Assembly: GCA_030490835.1 (NCBI GenBank)
Contig: CM059977.1
Coordinates: forward strand, 13,053,399 to 13,117,398
DNA from: Annona cherimola
Taxonomy: Eukaryota; Streptophyta; Magnoliopsida; Magnoliales; Annonaceae
Length of the DNA: 64,000 nucleotides
Reading direction: 5' to 3'
Each line of letters begins with the position of its first letter. Within the stretch, counting starts at the first letter, position 1. The position numbers were made by a program, and so were the translations under genes. Positions 29,876 to 41,459 of this stretch are shown here, piece after piece. The notes under the pieces are model-generated. The model had not been told where the DNA came from, ran no database searches, and saw nothing but the letters and a program-made list of their open reading frames with translations.

Positions 29876-32800
29876 ATCTTGATCAGCTGCATTTATGTCT
29901 AATAAAAATGCTCGTTTTAATGTAAGTATACTTGTTGATTAAGTAATATAAGATGAGTAAAATATCGTTTCCACGAGAATTGTGTTAAACAAATTAGCAC
30001 CTTAAAATTCAATTATCTTGTGTGAATTGGTAAATAAAATAAATTTGTATTTAAAAAACTGAAATTAAATTTAACTAATCTAAACAAAGCAGTAAATGAT
30101 TAAAAGTGGGATAGCTACTAGTGAGTTTGTTTTGAAATGATTAAGCTAGATAGAATATGAATTCATTAACTCATAGCATTGTTAAATTTGTTCCTTTTTA
30201 AGTTAATTGTGTAGAAATTACTAATCTAAGTACATTTGTATTCATATATGTTTTTCAACACATACAAACCTAACTATATTTTAGTTGATTGCTATGTTCC
30301 CATACAACCAAGGAAAACAAGGCTCATGACCACATAAACTAATCAAGATTAGAAATGATTAATAGTTATATTCTTATCTATATTAACATCTAACACAAAC
30401 AAAAGATGAAAAATCTATGTTTTATATATAAATCTCATACAAGACTCATTCTTCAAAGCATAGATCTAGATATTAAATTAATCTACAATGTTGCAAAGCT
30501 TGTAAACACATCAAACATAATATATAAGGGTAATCTCAAGCAACACAAGTCACAACACAATCATATAATCATTTAGCATAAAGGAAACTCAAATAGTATA
30601 GTCTATGAGTTCAAATCATCAATATCTCCCATCACAAGGATATTCAACTCATAAACATGATTTCAACTTCCATGAAAACCAAGTTTATAATCATTCCAAT
30701 AAAGGAGAATAACCAAAAATAAGAAGAGAAAAAAAATAGAGATGAAACTCAATAGATTTATAGTTGACAACTTTGTCTCTGCTCAATATTCTCTCATTGT
30801 CTTGAAACCTTGGTTTTTCTCCTTCTCCCACAACAACCATGAGCCCTAAAGATTATGTTCTTAGAACTCTAAGAGAAGTATTTATAACCCATTGTATTTG
30901 AAGCTCACACGTGTGGAATTTTTCACATAAGCACCTTCGTGGCCGAGACCATGAAGCTGATGTGCATGAATTCTCACACGTGTGAAGCTCCAAACTAAGA
31001 AGGTTATAAATACTTCTCTTGGAGTTTATTAAGCATAATCTCTAGGGCTCATGGCTACTATGGGAGAATGAGAAAAACCAAGGCTTCAAGGCAATGAGAG
31101 AATATTGAGTAGAGACAAAGCTGTCAATTACAAATCCATTGAGTTTCATCTCTTCTTCTTTCTCTTTTTATTTTTGCTATTCTCCTCCCTTGAGATGATT
31201 GTAATCTTGATTTTCATGAAAGTTGAAATGATTTTTATGGGCCGAATCTCCTTATGATGGGAGATATCGATGATTTGAACTCATGGACTATGCTATTTGA
31301 GTTTCCTTTGTGTTAAATGATTATTTGATTAAGCTGTGACTTATGTTGCTTGAGATTAGTCTTATATCATGCTAAATACGTTTACAATTTTTGTAACATT
31401 GTAGATTAATTTAACATCCAGATCTATGTTTTGAAGAATGAGTTTTGGATGAGATCTATATATCAGGCACATTTTCAGCTCTTATTTGTGTTCGATGTTA
31501 ATATGGATAGGAATATACCTATTAATCATGTATAATCTTGATTAAGTTATGTGGTTATCACCCTTATTTTACTTAGTTGCATGGAAACATAGCAATCAAC
31601 TAAAATAGGGTTAAGTTTATATGGTTGAAAGATATATATGAATATAAATGAATCTAAATTATAATATCTGAACAATTAATTTAAAAAGGAACCAATTTAA
31701 CATAGTTATGAATCAATGAATTCATACTCTCATCCATTTTAATTATCTCTAAGCAAACTTACCGGTAGTTATCCTACCTTTAATCATTTACTGTTTTGCT
31801 TAGTTTAGTTAGAATTTAGTTCCTTGAATATAATTCTTATTCAATTTATCAATTTACTTTAGATAATTGAATTTTAAAGTGCTAATCTATTTAACACAAT
31901 CTCTGTGGAAATGGTACTTGCATTGAACTGAGCAAAATAATTAAACATATATGTATCTCGTCAAGTTTAATTAGATGTATACTTGCAAAAAATTGACAAG
32001 CTGCGTATATGTCTAACTAAAATGTTCATTTTAACATAAGTGTATGTGTCAATCAAGTAATAAAGAGTTAATAGAGTATTGTTCTCATAAGAATTATATT
32101 AAACGGATTAGCATATTAAAATTCAATTGTTTTAAGTGAATTGGTAAATTAAATGAGAATTGTATTCAAAGAACTAAATTTTAACTAAACTAAGCAAAAC
32201 AGTAAATGATTAAAGGTAGGATAGCTACCAGTGAGTTTGCCTCAAGATAATTAAAATGGACGAGAGTATGAATTCATTGACTTGTAACTATGTTAAGTTG
32301 ATTCCTTTTTAAGTTAATTGTTCAGAGATTACTAATCTAGATTCATTTATATTCATACATATCATACAAACCTAACCCTGTTTTAGTTGATTACTATGTT
32401 CCCATGCAACTAAGTAAAATAATGCTGATAACCATATAACCTAATCAAGATTACACAAGGTTAATAAGTATATTTCTATTTATATTAACATTTAACCACC
32501 ACAAGTAGATGGAAACCTATGCTTTATATATAGATCTCATCCAAAACTCACTCTTCCAAGTACAGACCTGAATATTAAATCAATTTATAAAGTTGCAAAG
32601 CTTGTAAATGCATTAAGCATGATATATAAGAGTAATCTCAAACAACACAAGTTATAATACAATCATATAATTATTTAGCATAAAGAAACCAAAATAACAT
32701 ATTCCATAAGTTTAAATCATCCATATCTCCCATCACAAGGAGATTTAGCCTATAAATCTGACGTCAACTTCCACAAAAGCCAAGTTCATAATCATCCAAA

Positions 32801-33060
32801 GAAAGGAGAATAATAAAAATGAGAAGAGAGATGAGAAGATGAGATCAAATTCTATATATTGCAGTGAAACAGATTAATTCTCTACTTAAATCGCCCTCTT
32901 ACCTTGAAGCTCTAGTTTTTTTCTTTCTCCCACAACAGCCACGAGCCCTCTGTGTTATTGTGTTCTTAAATCCCTAAAAGAAGTATTTATAATTCCTTGC
33001 ATTTGAAGCTCACATGTATGAAACTTTTCACACACGCACCTTCGTGGCCATGGCCACGAC
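29876..33060. repeat. Three ~1-kb repeat units in +, -, + orientation
   Basis: Unit A (about 29876-30955, +), unit B (about 30956-31990, inverted) and unit C (about 31990-33060, +) are diverged copies of one sequence. Landmarks in each: cattgtgttaaa(c/t)..attagca, agtaaatgattaaa...gatagcta, gaattcattgac, caaagcttgtaaa, ctcccatcacaagg, and a TATTTATAA motif near the inner end. A and B form a palindrome with ~1-kb arms; B and C form a second. No long open frame. The TATA-like box suggests LTR or promoter-bearing ends, but I cannot classify the family. Confidence 0.7.
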
Positions 33061-33480
33061 TTTGCTAGACAGCCTGACAGCATATCTTCTTAAGTCGGTG
33101 AATTGGTGGCCGCAGACACCACCATGCTGAAGCCAAATTTGTCTTTTGACAGCTCAAAATGATTTATCTCTCATTACACCATTTTGTTCTCTTGATTTGC
33201 ATGTCGATCACCAACATTCTTACAACAAAAGCAACATAAAAATAAATAAATGTATCCCGTGTAATCTAATAAATCAAAATGAGCTAAAATAAGATGGATT
33301 ACAAATAAATTAAGTCGATTATGCTAGGAATGCGTGAAAATTACACAAAATGCAAGGAACACGCAAATGATGCAAACTAATGCAAAAGCTATGTAAATTT
33401 ACATGTTTCTCTTAAACTAGCATTCGAAATGAACATAAAATGAGTCTTGATAACTGTATATTTATAAAGTTATCACATCC
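33061..33480. other. Tail following unit C inside the nest
   Basis: 420 bp continuing the same orientation as unit C, without a counterpart after units A or B. Rich in aaatgagc / acacaaaatgcaag motifs. Probably the longer 3' portion of the same element family. No coding signal. Confidence 0.35.
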
Positions 33481-33692
33481 ACATAGTTTACATATTTTTG
33501 CAAATATACTCATGCCATGGCGCTGTTATAATGACATGTGAGTTATTTGCAAAGATGGTTAGACGATGTGAGGTTATTTATAATTTCTGACACTATATGA
33601 GTATATTTGCAATTTTGATCAAATTAAGTAGATATATTTGCAAATTATCCAAAACTTTTCATGAAATGTTTTATCACTTCCCAAACACAACC

Positions 33693-35263
33693 TTGATTTA
33701 GATAAAACTTTTTGTTCTAATTAAATAAAATAGATAATACTAAATACAATAGGTTGAATAGATTTTGAATTAGTTATCAAATTCGACTCCGTTCAAGCAT
33801 GGTGCGCATTGACTGGTGTAACAACTAGCAACACGATACACCCAGGCACATCCCCTATAAGTTTAGAACATTTTATTAACAACATGGGCCATGTAAATTT
33901 TGTAGTCAAGCTGATTTTTGTATTAGACAAAGCAAAGTTTAATATAAAATAAACAGAAAGCTGCGATCGTCGAGCAACAGCAGTGTTGTCAGTTCGGATT
34001 AAATAGCAAAATCGGTTTGATTTGGCTAAAATATTTGCCCTATTGATAACGTTTGATGTGGCTAAATTATTTGACTTATTGATACTGTTTGATGCGGCGG
34101 AAGATAAAATGCAGAGACAACAAAGATAATGGTGGATTATCTAGAAATCATAGGTTTGCAGGTATACCACGGGTTTCCCTAATTTGCAACTTCGATCATT
34201 AATTTGTAAAAATGAAAATACATCTCATGTAGCTTGACATAATTTAAATATGGTATGTCATTAGGGCTCGTAAAATTTTGTCGAAAAGCTTATAAATTCT
34301 AAATTGCAAACGTGTCCATGTTAATAGGTTCCAAAATTACAATAGTATTTATGCTGGTCACATTTTAATTCATAAAGGGTGTAACCAAGTTGGGATATCA
34401 GGGTTGGAGGTAATCCTAATTCCAATCAATTTAAAAAATTTCCACCCTTTTCATCAAAAAAACAAAACTTCCACCCTCATTTATTTATAATTGATTTATA
34501 GAAATTTCAACTCTAACACTAATACATTTAACATAAATTGATTCAGTTGTGAATTGTTAACAGGTTGAATAATAAAAGATTAAAGTGATAAATTATTTAA
34601 TATAATTCTATATAATCGACAAAAGTTTTTAATATTAATAATTTGATTAAATTTAAAATATCAACTTTCATGAACATTCTTATTAAAAACATTGATTCAT
34701 CGTTGAGAAGCACGCATAACTTGTAAAACAAGCACTAATAAAATATTAACTTTTCATAAGTTGGAAACTAAGTTTTATGAGTCGATGGTTAAACATGTTG
34801 GATTATCAAGTTGGAAAAATAAACTTAACTTATGATCCATTTAAATAAATAGAAGGTTGGGCCCAGACAGGTAGGGAGCCCCGTAGTAGAAATTTTTTTG
34901 TTGTTTTGCTAGCGCCGCAATCCTTTTGGAGTTTGGAATCTGTGGATAGGTGCAAAAACAAGAGAAGATAAGTGTTGCCGACAGAAGAGACAGGACACGA
35001 TCAAAGTGCACTTATGGGAGGATTCAAGGACATCCATTGGAGCAAATCCATGTACCATGTTAAAAATTTAAAGTCTTCGGATCATGAGTTCATGACTTCC
35101 AAATCCTCTTAACTTACTGAGCAAAGTGGGCCCTAGAAAGCATGTGTGTGCCTTGACGCGACGTTTCTCAATGATGCCACTTGAATCAGGTGGGTCCACT
35201 TCGCCACCATAAAAACAGAAAAGGGGAAATAATCTTTGTGTTTAGAAAAACAAGAATTACATA
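33693..35263. other. AT-rich intergenic spacer
   Basis: No gene, delimited repeat or RNA recognised. Confidence 0.5.
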
Positions 35264-35494
35264 AAGGGTGTTTTTGCATTTGTTAAAACTTTTGAAATAA
35301 ATTTTTTTTCAAATTAAAGAAATAATGTAATGATGCGAGTAAAAGAATAAATTTGAAATAAATATGATTGTTGTATGATTCATTGTGAAGAAATAATTGT
35401 ATAAGAAAATATAAAAATAATTAAAAAAATAAAACAATTATGAAGAATAAAAAGTTTTCAATAAACATATTTTAAGGATCGCCAAGCACATCTA
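35264..35494 (+). mobile_element. Degraded PIF/Harbinger-like MITE copy
   Basis: Begins gggtgtttttgcatttg and keeps the family's landmark order (aaaactttt; gattgttgtatgattcattgtg; aagaaaatataaaaataatt; gaagaataaaaag), but is too eroded to define a TSD. Confidence 0.45.
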
Positions 35495-36198
35495 AAAAGA
35501 AATACTTTAATAGTTTTTAGGTTGCTAACCCATTTAAAATTTTATTCATTTACTTTATTTAACATTATTTATTTCGTTATAATATTGAATATTATTTCAA
35601 CTGAACTTTTGAGTAGATCACATTTTAAAAAATAGAAATATAATCATATATAAATGAAGAGAAATATAAGAATAGTTAAATCCATATTACAACATTGTAA
35701 TACTTTATACCCTCATTTATTTATACAGGAATGATGTTTTAAATTATTTAAACGTTAAATTAAAACTTTAAAATTGAAATATAACCAAATATTTTTATTA
35801 TTTTGTACTTTTATTCGATAAAGCTCATACGCATATCTGATTTAATTAAATTTGATTTTTATTTGAAAATAATAAGTAGATTAAATTTTGATTTAATCAT
35901 CAAAATGACCCCAATATGAGGATAATGCACTGAAAAATTTTCATTGGCACCAATACTGAAGTATTTCACTTATATCAGTTTGGTTGAAAGCAGCATTTTG
36001 ATTTAAAATAACAAATAAGCGATGTTAAAAGTGTTACATGAGGGTAGAACCATTCTGTTTTCCAATGCAAGAGCTATGCGGATTCCAATATAAAAAATTT
36101 CCTGGCTAATTGATTTTTCTTAGCATCTCGAAAGTTTCGAATAATGTCATTTGTTAATCACATTATGAAATAATTAATTTCCACACAATGTCGTATAG
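35495..36198. other. AT-rich intergenic spacer
   Basis: No recognisable gene or delimited element. Confidence 0.5.
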
Positions 36199-36412
36199 GG
36201 GGTGTTTGACAAGCACAAAAACTTTTTAATAACTATAACAATTTTATTTTAAAATTAAATTTTTATATTTTCTCGTATGACCATTTTACTTTTTAATCCA
36301 TTTTATACAATTATCTGTATAACTAATATATCTACTTTAATTTTATTTTTTTCTCCTAGTCATTACTTAATCATATGACATCATTTTATACTAATTAAAT
36401 TTTTTTTATGAA
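36199..36412 (-). mobile_element. Eroded reverse MITE copy abutting a nested pair
   Basis: Starts ggggtgtttgacaagc and carries the family's reverse-strand landmarks (catttta/ctttttaatcc; catatgacatcatttta). It stops abruptly at the left end of the next copy. The short caaaagttata at 36974 may be its displaced other end. Confidence 0.4.
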
Positions 36413-36973
36413 GGGCGTGTTTGACAACGAGTATACAATGTCAAATTAAAACTTTTCAATTCAAAACTTTTCACTTTCCCTAACTACTATGGGTGTGTTT
36501 AGTTTGAGGTAAAACTTTTGATGAAAAGTTTTAGAGGTAGAAGTTGTCAAATTGATAGAAAATGATGTGATATAATAGGGGTAATGATGAGGAGTAAAGA
36601 GAATAAAGTTAAAATAGATAGGTTAGTTGTATGGGTAGTTGTGTAGAAATGATTGAAAAGTAGGGTAGTTTGTATAGAAAAATGTGAAAAAATAATTAAA
36701 AAATAGAGTAGTTATGAAGAGTGAAAAGTTTTGTGTTGAAAAGTTTTGGCCCCAAACAAACACATCCTATATTTTTAATTTTTTTTTTTACACTTTCCTA
36801 TACAACTACCCTATTTTTTAATTATTTTTACACAACTATCAGTAAAACTAACCTATCTATTTTAACTTTATCTTTTCTACTCGTCATCATTACCCCTATT
36901 ATATTATATCATTTGATAACTTCTACTTTTCAAAACTTTTCATTAAATTTTTTATGTATTCTCAAATACACCC
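36413..36973 (-). mobile_element. Outer MITE interrupted by another MITE of its own family
   Basis: Reverse-strand copy GGGCGTGTTTGAC ... AAATACACCC, split at 36490/36771 by the plus-strand copy 36491-36767. Removing the insert restores the family's continuous 'aactac-tat-attttttaatt' interior. Confidence 0.65.
36491..36767 (+). mobile_element. PIF/Harbinger-like MITE nested in a sister copy
   Basis: 277 bp, GGGTGTGTTTAG ... AACACATCC, with the 3-bp duplication TAT (36488-36490 and 36768-36770), inserted in the opposite orientation into the copy at 36413-36973. Confidence 0.75.
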
Positions 36974-37908
36974 CAAAAGTTATACGACTTCCTGTGCACG
37001 TTCAAATAAAAACGTCCATAATCTTTCTCCATACATCGTATGAGAAAAATGAAAATGGAATACAGCGTGACATGGGCGTCCAATAAGAGCTGGATTTTCA
37101 GAACTTGTGGCGAGACTCATGGAATTATCAGGCGCATGATTGGCTGGAGATTAGAACGAGAACTTGAATATTTTAAGATCGCCGGCAATCTTTTCCACAT
37201 CGACGATACGTGCCTCGAATATCCGACCCAAGTGCCAAATCCGGGGGACGTGAATTATTTTGGTGACCGATCCTGACCGCGATCATTGAAATGAGATGAA
37301 ATTTGGACGGAGAAGATTGGATGATGGAACAAGCCCGCAGGCCTAGCTCAACAAGCAGCATGCCAGCAACGCTGTTGGTAGATTTTTCAAATATTGGAAA
37401 CCATCGGCCACATAAAGAATATTCCAGTGAGACGATGGCGGTGCGCAACAATCAGAAAAAAACGTCGTCTTCTTCGCGAGCACCTGGTGAAGGGACGAGA
37501 TCAGCCCATATCGAAATATCTACTGCGATGGGCGGCACATATATACTTATGTCGGTCAATTGTCCAACCTGGAATTTTATGTATCTGAGATGGGCCGTGT
37601 TGGAAGGATGGCATGTACACGACCCTCGTGCATGTGGGCCACCCAGTCACTTGCGCCGCGTACCCAGAGTTAGATTTTATTTTGTTGCTATCTCTTTGCG
37701 CGAATGCCTTGCAAATTTGCATAATGATGATTATTATAAATTTAATTAGAAAAAAATCATGAGATTGCGATTTAAGAGAAGAGATTAGAAAGAGACGGCG
37801 GCCCGACCGCTGCTCCCCACCAGCTTCCCCCGCGCACATCGTGCTCCTTCTCCCTCTCAGAAGCCCACCCCTACTCCGATTTCCATCGCCATCGATGCGG
37901 TGAAAAGC
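36974..37908. other. GC-richer region upstream of the RMR locus
   Basis: Base composition rises to near 50% GC around 37040-37700. Frames are open on both strands but none resembles a protein I know. Probably promoter/5' region of the next transcription unit, with 37780-37900 as its leader. Confidence 0.4.
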
Positions 37909-39921
37909 ATGGAAGCCGATGTTTCGATCCTGCCACCATCGAATTCCTTCTTTGAGGTTTGCCCCCTTCCGTCTCCTGCTCCACCTTCCCCCACTCACTC
38001 GTGTAAAAGACAATTTTTTTTTTTTAAAAGAACTGTTTTAAATAGTTTTTCGTGCATATTTTGTCATTTTGAGATTCCGAAATTGTGAGTAGAGGAAAAA
38101 ATGGCATCAGATCCTTGATTTTCCGTTTTTCATAACTTGGCCTTGTCCCGGGAGAAGATGTTTGAGGAAAACCCTTGAATGCAATCTAAAAAAGATGAAA
38201 ATGTTCAGCAAAACCCATTTGGACATTCTTATGCTGCTTTAATGGCTGCGTATTTTTCTTAATTCCCCTCCTGCCTTGGAAGCTCGTCGCGGTGGAAGAT
38301 GTTTGGTCCACATTGGACTTGGGAGGGGAAGTTGACGAGAACAGCTGCCAGGGTATGCTGGCTGCAGCCAGGCTGCTCCTGTTCTCTTAAGATGCTCTTG
38401 GCGGATTATTATTATTATTATTTTCGGTTCTGATGCGGTGCTACACCTGCTGCTGGTTGATGCTCACTGTGTTTATCGGAACCAGTTGTGTTGCTACACG
38501 AGAAAATTTTCTGCCATTTCTCTTGATTATAAGTGAACCATAGGGTGAGATATTTGCGTATGGTGTTTATCCACATCATGTGACTTGCCGTGGCCTTTTA
38601 TCATCTTACATTTGAAGCGACCATAATTTTGTGAATGTTTCAGTTCTCGTTTTTCTGTTAATTGAATCGAGTTAGTCTACTTTCACTTGATTGTCTGGTT
38701 GATTGCAATGGTAGTGTAGAATTGTGAGTGGCCAGCATGTGGATCTCATTACATGTGTAACTCTGGAGTGCATCATACCTAGTTAAGCCTTCTAAAAGCT
38801 GTGCCAGAAGTGACAAGTTGATCCTAGAATGCCTTTATGCGTATTATATTTCGTTCTAATCGTTCTGGTGATTCCTTGCTGCTGATGTGTGTCATAGTTA
38901 CTTCCTCTCACAAATTCCGAATACCCACTGGTGATGAGACTCATGGGACAAAATTATGTGAACAGGTTGTCTTTCCATGTAAAAGGGTGTATGACAAAAC
39001 ATGCAACAACACAACTGCGGAGAACTTTCGTGAGTTATTGGCTTGAAAGATGACCTTTTTTCCTGTCTTTTACTGGTATTGCCCCGAAAAGCTAGTTACT
39101 AAAGAAAATCAAACAGAGGCCACAGTACCTTAAATTCACTAGTCATATATTGAAAACCTTAGCTAATCTCCTTCTCTCTGTCCCTCCTTCGGCGGCTGTT
39201 AGTATAATTGGATTCCTGGGTTGGACTGCTGGTTTTAAATGATTGTGGGTCTTAGATGAAGAGTAACGTTAGGTTTTTGAGGAATTGCTCCAGTATGTTT
39301 CCGTTTATTCATATTCAGTTCCATGATCTCACATCATGGCATCTTATTTATTTGTGCATCCAAATTGATCTAAATCCTAGTAAACAATTTAAAAAAAAAA
39401 AAAAAAACTCTAGGATTTACTCTGCTGTGAATTGTTGTAACATTCTATCGCCACCTCCATCTATATTTGACCAGGTTTGGTTGTTCTTGTGCCCAGTTGC
39501 ATCCTAATAAGAGCAGCCTACGACTGCTGTGCATAATGTTGTTAACTTGATATACTTGCATTATAACTGCTAATGGAAAGGACATACATTGATATTCCTG
39601 ATCTTATTGCTGAAATACTGACAAAAATGATGAAGATGTGAAAATGATAGTCAGGATTGTTCAACCTCTTGGTCCACAAATTGTCTCATAATCTCCTATT
39701 CTAGTCTTCTCCTTCTTTTGGTGTATAGCCTAACATGCAGTGCTATTCCAGGATCTGAAGACAAGAGGCTTCTATTACACTTTATAACATATTTACGAAT
39801 ACAGAATAGCAGACATACTTGGAGGGATTGTAATTTGGAATCATTATGGAATTGTCTACTTCCCAGGGAGTACGTAAACCGGGCACAACATTTCTACTTA
39901 TACTGTACTATCTTCTTCTAA
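37909..39921 (+). CDS. Candidate 3-exon upstream reading frame (95 aa) overlapping the RMR start
   Basis: Three open segments join in consistent phase with GT-AG borders: 37909-37956 (MEADVSILPPSNSFFE), 38283-38352 (LVAVEDVWSTLDLGG...) and 39752-39921, ending in TAA. Total 95 aa. I recognise no family. The last exon overlaps the first coding exon of the RMR gene in another frame. Its stop codon also overlaps an internal RMR Met codon (TAATG). It could be an upstream ORF in the RMR mRNA, a short independent gene, or a chance assembly of leader exons. Splice choice is my inference; the start is the first Met in the GC-rich leader. Confidence 0.3.
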
Positions 39922-41423
39922 TGGCTGGCAAGGGAACCTCAACTGTGATGCTGATTGGTAGCAACGTGTCATTATCATTCAATGATATTGAAGCCAACTT
40001 CAGTAAGACATCTATGAATTAATCTAATGTTAAGCATTTGGTTTCTGTCTTTTTGGCATTTCCCATGCTTCTATCTTCCTTAATAATGAAATAGAAATTG
40101 TTCTTTGTGTAGCTTTCTAATTCAGTTTTAGGCTTTTACTCGTTATTTTTTGGGGCAATGTTGCCCTGTAAAGATGTAGAAATGCATGATTAGGATTAAC
40201 AAATGCCATAACCCCCTATGTAGACCATGATGCCAAAAAACTTTTTTTCACTTTTTTCATGCGTTTTTTAATTTAGGTGTATTTAATATACAAAGTGGAG
40301 ATGTGTATACATAATTTTTAATTTTTACAACACAAGGGTATTTTTAGTTATTTTCATTTTCATTGAAAATGACCAAAATACTCGTGTTTTAAAATCTGAA
40401 AAATATATACATATTTTCAAAAATGGTAAAACTTGTTATATATATGTTGAAGATACTTAGATTAACATTTTTTATTAAAAAAAGCCAAAAAAAAAAAGAA
40501 TTTTAAAAAAGGTTTTTTGTCCAGGGCTAAGAAATGGATTCCTTAGCCTAGGATAACAAGATCATGGCTCTAGTATCCATTGACTTGTTGCTTAAGGCTT
40601 TGTACTCAAATATTCTCTTTCCAAACACTACAATTTTTTTTTTTTTTTTTCCAATTTTTGTCAGATAATGGTGTATCAGATTTTGAGAGCCAACAGAGTT
40701 GCCTTAGTCCTGATGCAGATGAATGTTTTGGCCTGGAATGATTCTACCAAGCTGCTAATAGACTGCCAAAAATAGGAAACCTTTGTATTTGGATATAGAT
40801 TCAATTCCTCAATTGCTATTTGTTACAGTGCACTTGCTACTAAGTTTCCATTTTCCTTCAGAAATGCTCTATCAGCATCTATACTTTCAAAAATTTGAAG
40901 GGAGGAAGAAGAAATCTTTCATTTTTAAAACATCGGTGTATCATGGATGATGGAAATGGACTCTTCTTATCCCCTTGTGATGAGCTGGTTGTATTGTAGC
41001 AGATTCATTATGCTTTTGGAAATTTGTTTATCATTTTCAATGTTTAATTTGAAATTCCAATTTTCAGCTCCCAAAATTAAAGGATCTGGGGAATGTGGCT
41101 TCTTATATCTGGCAGAACCTCTGGATGCATGTTTGCCATTGACAAATAAAATTGTTCTTGATGATGGTGTGGCTTCGCCATTTGCATTGATTATTAGAGG
41201 AGGATGCAACTTTGAGGATAAAGTTAGAAGAGCACAAGATGCAGGGTTTAAAGCAGCTATTGTCTACAATGATGTAAAACATGGTGGCTTGGTTGCAAGT
41301 AATATCCGTTGCCTCAGTGTTTGAACTAATGGTTCATGTTCTTTATCATTATATATGTATATGTATAGTGAAGCTGCACCTGAATATTTCTCATATACAT
41401 ACATACATACATACATACATACA

Positions 41424-41459
<36 letters not shown>

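Larger units (their letters stand above)
29641..33655. repeat. Foldback element arms bracketing the 1-kb units
   Basis: 29643-29860 is the imperfect inverted repeat of about 33480-33655. Shared blocks include (c/t)ttaatttgatcaaaattgcaaat, aaataacc(c)tcacat and gagttatttgcaaa. These arms look like one foldback element that was itself opened by the three 1-kb units in its centre. Confidence 0.55.
29384..33692 (-). mobile_element. Split MITE harbouring a 4-kb nested insertion
   Basis: Left part 29384-29641 and right part 33651-33692 together make one diverged reverse-strand copy of the GGGTGTGTTTGG MITE: ends GGTTGTTTGTTTAC and CCAAACACAACC, with internal aaaacttttcactctccac and catcattttctctg blocks. 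The 4 kb between them would be a later insertion at about 29641/33651. Confidence 0.5.

Noticed and set aside
37501..38013. 170-codon minus-strand frame
   Set aside because: No recognisable domain, low-complexity His/Arg/Ile content, and it is antisense to the RMR leader region; likely chance.
38837..39046. 69-codon frame in the RMR upstream region
   Set aside because: No consistent splice phase with neighbours and no recognisable motif.
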